Positions 22,878-25,988 of a stretch of 25,988 bases of DNA are shown here, in pieces; the first letter of the stretch is position 1, and every line of letters starts with the position of its first letter. The translations under genes and the position numbers were made by a program. This DNA is from UBA11996 sp964394975 (GTDB lineage Bacteria; Chloroflexota; Dehalococcoidia; Lucifugimonadales; UBA826): contig CAYMZR010000020.1 in assembly GCA_964394975.1 (NCBI GenBank), positions 1 to 25,988 on the forward strand, read 5' to 3'. The notes below the pieces were generated by a model that saw only the letters and a program-made list of their open reading frames with translations, was not told where the DNA came from and ran no database searches.

Positions 22878-23675
22878 ATGTCAGGAGATTCTTCCACGTA
22901 TAAAGAAGAAGAAATAGCTATACCAGAAGGCAAATTCACAATGAGAACCTCAGGATCAGGGGACCCGTTGCTTATTCTGCATGGGGAGCTAGGGTTTCCA
23001 GGATGGCGAAAATACCATCAAAAGTTGTCTGAACAATATAAAGTAATGGCTCCAAGCCATCCTGGTTATGATGAGTCAGATAGATTAGATTGGGCTATGA
23101 AGGTAAGTGATCTAGCTGCGGTTTACCTTCAAGTGCTTGATGATTTGAATATTTCTAACATTAAGTTAGTTGGGTTTTCCATGGGAGGCTGGTTGGCTGC
23201 GGAAATGGCTGTTATGGATCCAGGAAAATTCTCAAAACTTGTTCTTGTTGGCCCGATGGGTGTTAAACCTGAAGAGGGGGAGATTTATGATCTTTTTCTC
23301 AATTTGGCGACAGATTTTTTGGAAGAAAGTTTTTTGAATCCAAAATCAGTGGAAGAATATTCCTTGATAAGGCCGGACGAACCTTCTCCGGAGCAGGAGG
23401 AATTGTGGGAAGTTGGCAGGGAGCAATCCGCGAGATTGGCGTGGAAACCTTATATGTATAACCAAACATTGCCATTTTTACTACGGAGACTGAAAGGCCT
23501 GCAGACATTAATAATCGCGGGAAAACAGGATTCCATTGTTCCTGTTGATGCATTTAGGATCTATAACGAATCAATACCAGGCTCATCGCTAAGCCTGATT
23601 GATCAAAGTGGACATAGACCGGAGATAGAAAAAACAGACGATTTTCTAAAAGCAATAACGAAATTTCTCAGTTAA
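22878..23675 (+). CDS. Alpha/beta hydrolase
   Basis: The 265-residue protein has the alpha/beta-hydrolase fold. The oxyanion segment is LHGELGFPGW (34-43). The nucleophile elbow is GFSMGG with Ser101. The acid is Asp218 in GKQDSIVP and the base His246 in DQSGHRPE, so the triad is complete. The overall layout resembles MhpC/BphD-like C-C hydrolases and esterases; a choice between them is not possible from motifs. ATG start with GAGGA about 8 bases upstream. A LLM monooxygenase gene follows after 28 bases in the same direction, so the pair may oxygenate and then hydrolyse a common substrate. Confidence 0.9.
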   Translation: MSGDSSTYKEEEIAIPEGKFTMRTSGSGDPLLILHGELGFPGWRKYHQKLSEQYKVMAPSHPGYDESDRLDWAMKVSDLAAVYLQVLDDLNISNIKLVGFSMGGWLAAEMAVMDPGKFSKLVLVGPMGVKPEEGEIYDLFLNLATDFLEESFLNPKSVEEYSLIRPDEPSPEQEELWEVGREQSARLAWKPYMYNQTLPFLLRRLKGLQTLIIAGKQDSIVPVDAFRIYNESIPGSSLSLIDQSGHRPEIEKTDDFLKAITKFLS

Positions 23676-23703
23676 CTGTAAATTAACTAGATAGGGAGGA
23701 CAT

Positions 23704-24978
23704 ATGTTCATTGGACATTTTACGGAGAGGCCATATCAAGACCCAAAATCAGGATATTTTGGGGCTACAGGTAAGTCGATTAAGGACTTGACGCTCAGTA
23801 ATGATATTTATGATCCAATGCTCGGGTCAGAACTGTATAACCGGTACTTAGATGAGAAAATATACGCCGAAGAGATGGGCTTCGACGGGCTGATGCTCAA
23901 TGAACACCATAGTAGTCCGTTCTGTATGGGGAGCACTGTAAATGTAGAGGCTTCCATTCTGGCCCGAATAACAAATAAGGCAAAGATAGTACTTTTAGGT
24001 AATGTCCTTCCTATATGGGACGACCCTCTTTGGTTGGTTGAACAGCTAGCAACCATTGATATGATTTCTAAAGGTCGATTGGTTTCTGGATGGGTTCGGG
24101 GTACAGCTAGAGAAAGTGTTGCTCATAATTCACCCCCAGCATATAACTGGGAAAGATTCCAAGAGGCACACGAATTTATTGTTAAAGCATGGACCGAGCC
24201 AGGACCTTTTAGATGGGAAGGGAAGCATTACCAGTACCGATATGTTAACCCTTGGGTGAGACCGTACCAGAAACCACATCCCCCAATAATGCTTCCTGGG
24301 GTCGTCAGTAGAGATTCAGTGATGTGGGCAGCAAGACAACGGATACCATACATAATGCTTGCCACCCAATTAGAACCAACACGACAATCTTTTGAAGTTT
24401 ATAAAGAGACGGCTAGAGAAGAAGGTTATGAGGCTGGGCCCCAGAATTTCGGATATTTGTGGAAAGTTCATGTAGATGAGACAGAAGAACTTGCCGAGGA
24501 AGTAGCTAGAAAATTTGTGCAAGGTCCAAGCAACCCATTCAACGCAGGGAATGAAGGGACTGCCAACCCTGCTCTAAATAAGTTACCAGGAATAACCTCG
24601 CGCAAAAGGACACTCCCAACTGCACAAGTGGCTACCGCAAATAGGGGAGGACAATTATCAAGATCATTTGAGGATCAAGTGTCAGATTACACAATTATTT
24701 CTGGCACACCTAAAACCGTTATACCTAAAATAAGACATGTTCTTGAATATCTCAGGCCAGGCTCGGTGTTTTTCTGGGATGGTGATGGTGCCATGACTCA
24801 CGATGATCAGATGAGAAGCCTTCGCCTGATGGGAGAGGAAGTATTACCAGCGGTGAGAGAAATAGCAGATGAACTCGGACTAGATAGCCCTTTTGAGGTT
24901 GATCCTAAGACAGGGGAAAAATTTGACGAAATAGAGTCTGATACATCCAATGAAATTGCTGCTGCGCCTGGGGATTGA
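23704..24978 (+). CDS. LLM-class flavin-dependent monooxygenase, long form
   Basis: The 424-residue protein is longer than the other three LLM products in the window. GFDGLMLNEHHSSPF (about 58-72) has the EHH motif. ILARITNKAKIVLLGN, MISKGRLVSGWVRG and KPHPPIMLPGV are the barrel segments of FMNH2-dependent oxygenases. An insert around residues 270-325 and an acidic C-terminal tail (about 395-424) account for the extra length. ATG start with an excellent GGGAGG box. It is the second gene of the alpha/beta hydrolase operon and ends at an intrinsic terminator 11 bases on. Substrate unknown; a dedicated flavin reductase is not seen. Confidence 0.88.
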   Translation: MFIGHFTERPYQDPKSGYFGATGKSIKDLTLSNDIYDPMLGSELYNRYLDEKIYAEEMGFDGLMLNEHHSSPFCMGSTVNVEASILARITNKAKIVLLGNVLPIWDDPLWLVEQLATIDMISKGRLVSGWVRGTARESVAHNSPPAYNWERFQEAHEFIVKAWTEPGPFRWEGKHYQYRYVNPWVRPYQKPHPPIMLPGVVSRDSVMWAARQRIPYIMLATQLEPTRQSFEVYKETAREEGYEAGPQNFGYLWKVHVDETEELAEEVARKFVQGPSNPFNAGNEGTANPALNKLPGITSRKRTLPTAQVATANRGGQLSRSFEDQVSDYTIISGTPKTVIPKIRHVLEYLRPGSVFFWDGDGAMTHDDQMRSLRLMGEEVLPAVREIADELGLDSPFEVDPKTGEKFDEIESDTSNEIAAAPGD

Positions 24979-24989
24979 AGCAAAGTTAT

Positions 24990-25030
24990 GGATCTCTCTT
25001 AACTAAATCGTTGAGAGAGATCCATTTTTT
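24990..25030 (+). terminator. Intrinsic terminator after the LLM gene
   Basis: A 14-base-pair stem (24990-25003 with 25010-25023, one G-T pair) closes a 6-base loop and is followed by ATTTTTT (25024-25030). The T-run is on the plus-strand side only, so it ends the rightward hydrolase-LLM transcript. The T-run touches the stop codon of the convergent SDR gene. Confidence 0.9.
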
Positions 25031-25760
25031 ATCCGAACCTATTCCATGTAGGGTTGATTAGGACCTCGTTTATTGTCACGTGTGGTGGTTGTTTGGCGAG
25101 GAACAATATAAGCTCACCAAGATCTTCAGACTGAAGAATTCTCGCTTGATCCTCAGCGCTGACCGGAACAGGACGTTGTTCCAAAATGGGAGTGGCTACT
25201 TCCCCTGGGCAGAGTGCGGTAGCTCTGATTCCATTGTTGCGTTCTTCAACTATAAGACTTGCAGTCATAGCATTCATTGCATGTTTGGCGGAGGTGTAGG
25301 CAGGCCCGGTCAAGGCTCCTGCACTTTTGGCAGCCATGGATGATATATTTATAATTAGCCCTCCTCCGTTCCTTCTCATAGAAGGCAGAACCGCCTGGCA
25401 ACAGTAGAAAGCCCCGTTTAAATCTATATTGATAACTTTATTCCAATCTTCTATTGAAACTACCGGCCAATTCCGTTCTCTTACGTTGATCCCTGCACTG
25501 AATACACCAATATCGATTTGGCCATGTTGATTCAAAATTGACTCTGCAACCGACACAACAGCACCATTGTCCGAAACGTCTAGAGGTTGAATTGATACTT
25601 CTCCTGATATTTTGGCTGCTACATTTTCAAGCACGTCCTGCCTTCTGCCAGAAAGGACTACCTTACATCCTGCTTCAGCCAGTTTAATTGCGCCGGACTC
25701 ACCTATTCCTGTACCGGCTCCTGTTACCCAAGCCACTTTACCTTGAATGTCTTCTAACAT
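25029..25760 (-). CDS. Short-chain dehydrogenase/reductase (SDR)
   Basis: The 243-residue classical SDR has the cofactor motif TGAGTGIG (13-20), NAG-equivalent SAG (88-90), Asn111, Ser140/Ser141 in NISSMA and YTSAK (Tyr155, Lys159). The catalytic tetrad is therefore complete. SGRR after the second strand (Arg39-Arg40) favours NADP(H) over NAD(H). It interconverts an alcohol and a ketone; the substrate is unknown. ATG start with a strong AAGGAG box. The partial gene upstream on the same strand ends 29 bases before it, so they probably share a transcript. Confidence 0.92.
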   Translation of the reverse strand: MLEDIQGKVAWVTGAGTGIGESGAIKLAEAGCKVVLSGRRQDVLENVAAKISGEVSIQPLDVSDNGAVVSVAESILNQHGQIDIGVFSAGINVRERNWPVVSIEDWNKVINIDLNGAFYCCQAVLPSMRRNGGGLIINISSMAAKSAGALTGPAYTSAKHAMNAMTASLIVEERNNGIRATALCPGEVATPILEQRPVPVSAEDQARILQSEDLGELILFLAKQPPHVTINEVLINPTWNRFG

Positions 25761-25789
25761 GAATTTCTCCTTAAATACTTATCATAATA

Positions 25790-25988
25790 TTAACTGAGGC
25801 TATCAATAACTCCCTCAACATAAAGGATGCTTATTGCCTCTATGCTGTAAGTGAGGAGTTTTGCTTTTGTGGATTCATCAGCTGACTCAGCAAGGTCATC
25901 AACGATATTAATTAGTGATTTCTCCCCGTCCATTTTCATCAATAAATTGGCCACTAAATTGCTGCATGGTACTCCTTCTTTCCTGAAT
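25790..25988 (-). CDS. Unknown protein, C-terminal 65 residues (runs off the window)
   Basis: An open frame enters from the right edge and stops at TAA (25790-25792). The visible part includes LVANLLMKMDGE, then LINIVDDLAESADESTKAKLL and VEGVIDSLS (read in parts). It looks all-helical with heptad-like leucines and acidic patches. No family is recognised. Codon use looks like that of the neighbouring genes, and it lies 29 bases upstream of the SDR gene on the same strand. Confidence 0.55.
   Translation of the reverse strand, partial: FRKEGVPCSNLVANLLMKMDGEKSLINIVDDLAESADESTKAKLLTYSIEAISILYVEGVIDSLS

Noticed and set aside
1..25988. tRNA, rRNA, CRISPR, IS elements, attachment sites, riboswitches (including a cobalamin riboswitch near the B12 regulator)
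   Set aside because: No cloverleaf with CCA-type ends, repeat array, transposase or recombinase motif was seen; gaps are all shorter than about 235 bases and no B12-box-like conserved leader was recognised.

Overview
The window looks like a marine SAR202-type Chloroflexota bacterium. This is inferred from content, not from a marker gene. It is moderately AT-rich and holds four luciferase-like (LLM) flavin or F420 oxidoreductases, a tandem pair of class III (CaiB/BaiF) CoA-transferases, and acyl-CoA dehydrogenase, crotonase, HpaI aldolase and SDR genes. It also has a lipoprotein with the repetitive Val/Glu/Lys linker common in Chloroflexota solute-binding proteins. No rRNA, tRNA, CRISPR array, transposase or phage gene was seen.

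Layout. (1) Positions 1-4835, leftward: an acyl-CoA catabolic operon of two CoA-transferases, a crotonase, an acyl-CoA dehydrogenase and the start of a HAD hydrolase. (2) 4948-6561, rightward: an F420-type LLM oxidoreductase and a small zinc-ribbon protein. (3) 6678-11736, leftward: a tightly packed five-gene membrane-lipid operon (CFA-type methyltransferase, second CFA/CNMT-like methyltransferase, FAD amine oxidase, DUF1365, membrane-anchored exported protein). It is followed by a membrane protein (11914-12516) that diverges from a rightward pair, a TIGR01777-SRPBCC fusion and a B12-binding regulator (12662-14999). (4) 15156-16702: a PlsY-like acyltransferase, a small membrane protein and a peroxiredoxin with an early in-frame stop. 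(5) 16936-18198: an iron(III)-type solute-binding lipoprotein followed directly by the 3' stump of an ABC ATPase gene. (6) 18199-25760: an MFS carrier, three LLM monooxygenases, an HpaI aldolase, an alpha/beta hydrolase and an SDR, a plausible peripheral catabolic set. (7) 25790-25988: the C-terminus of an unknown protein.

The most interesting item is the regulator at 14109-14999. It keeps every residue of the CarH adenosylcobalamin light-sensing pocket (WH...EH motif, ExHxxG), but it has no N-terminal MerR domain and carries a C-terminal Cro/CI (XRE) helix-turn-helix instead. It overlaps the TIGR01777 gene and lies beside CFA, DUF1365 and amine-oxidase genes, a gene set that in other bacteria is linked to light or singlet-oxygen stress. 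The reading offered here is a B12-dependent light switch of permuted architecture controlling membrane-lipid modification. Control of the neighbouring genes is inference. The domain content and the residues are read directly from the sequence.
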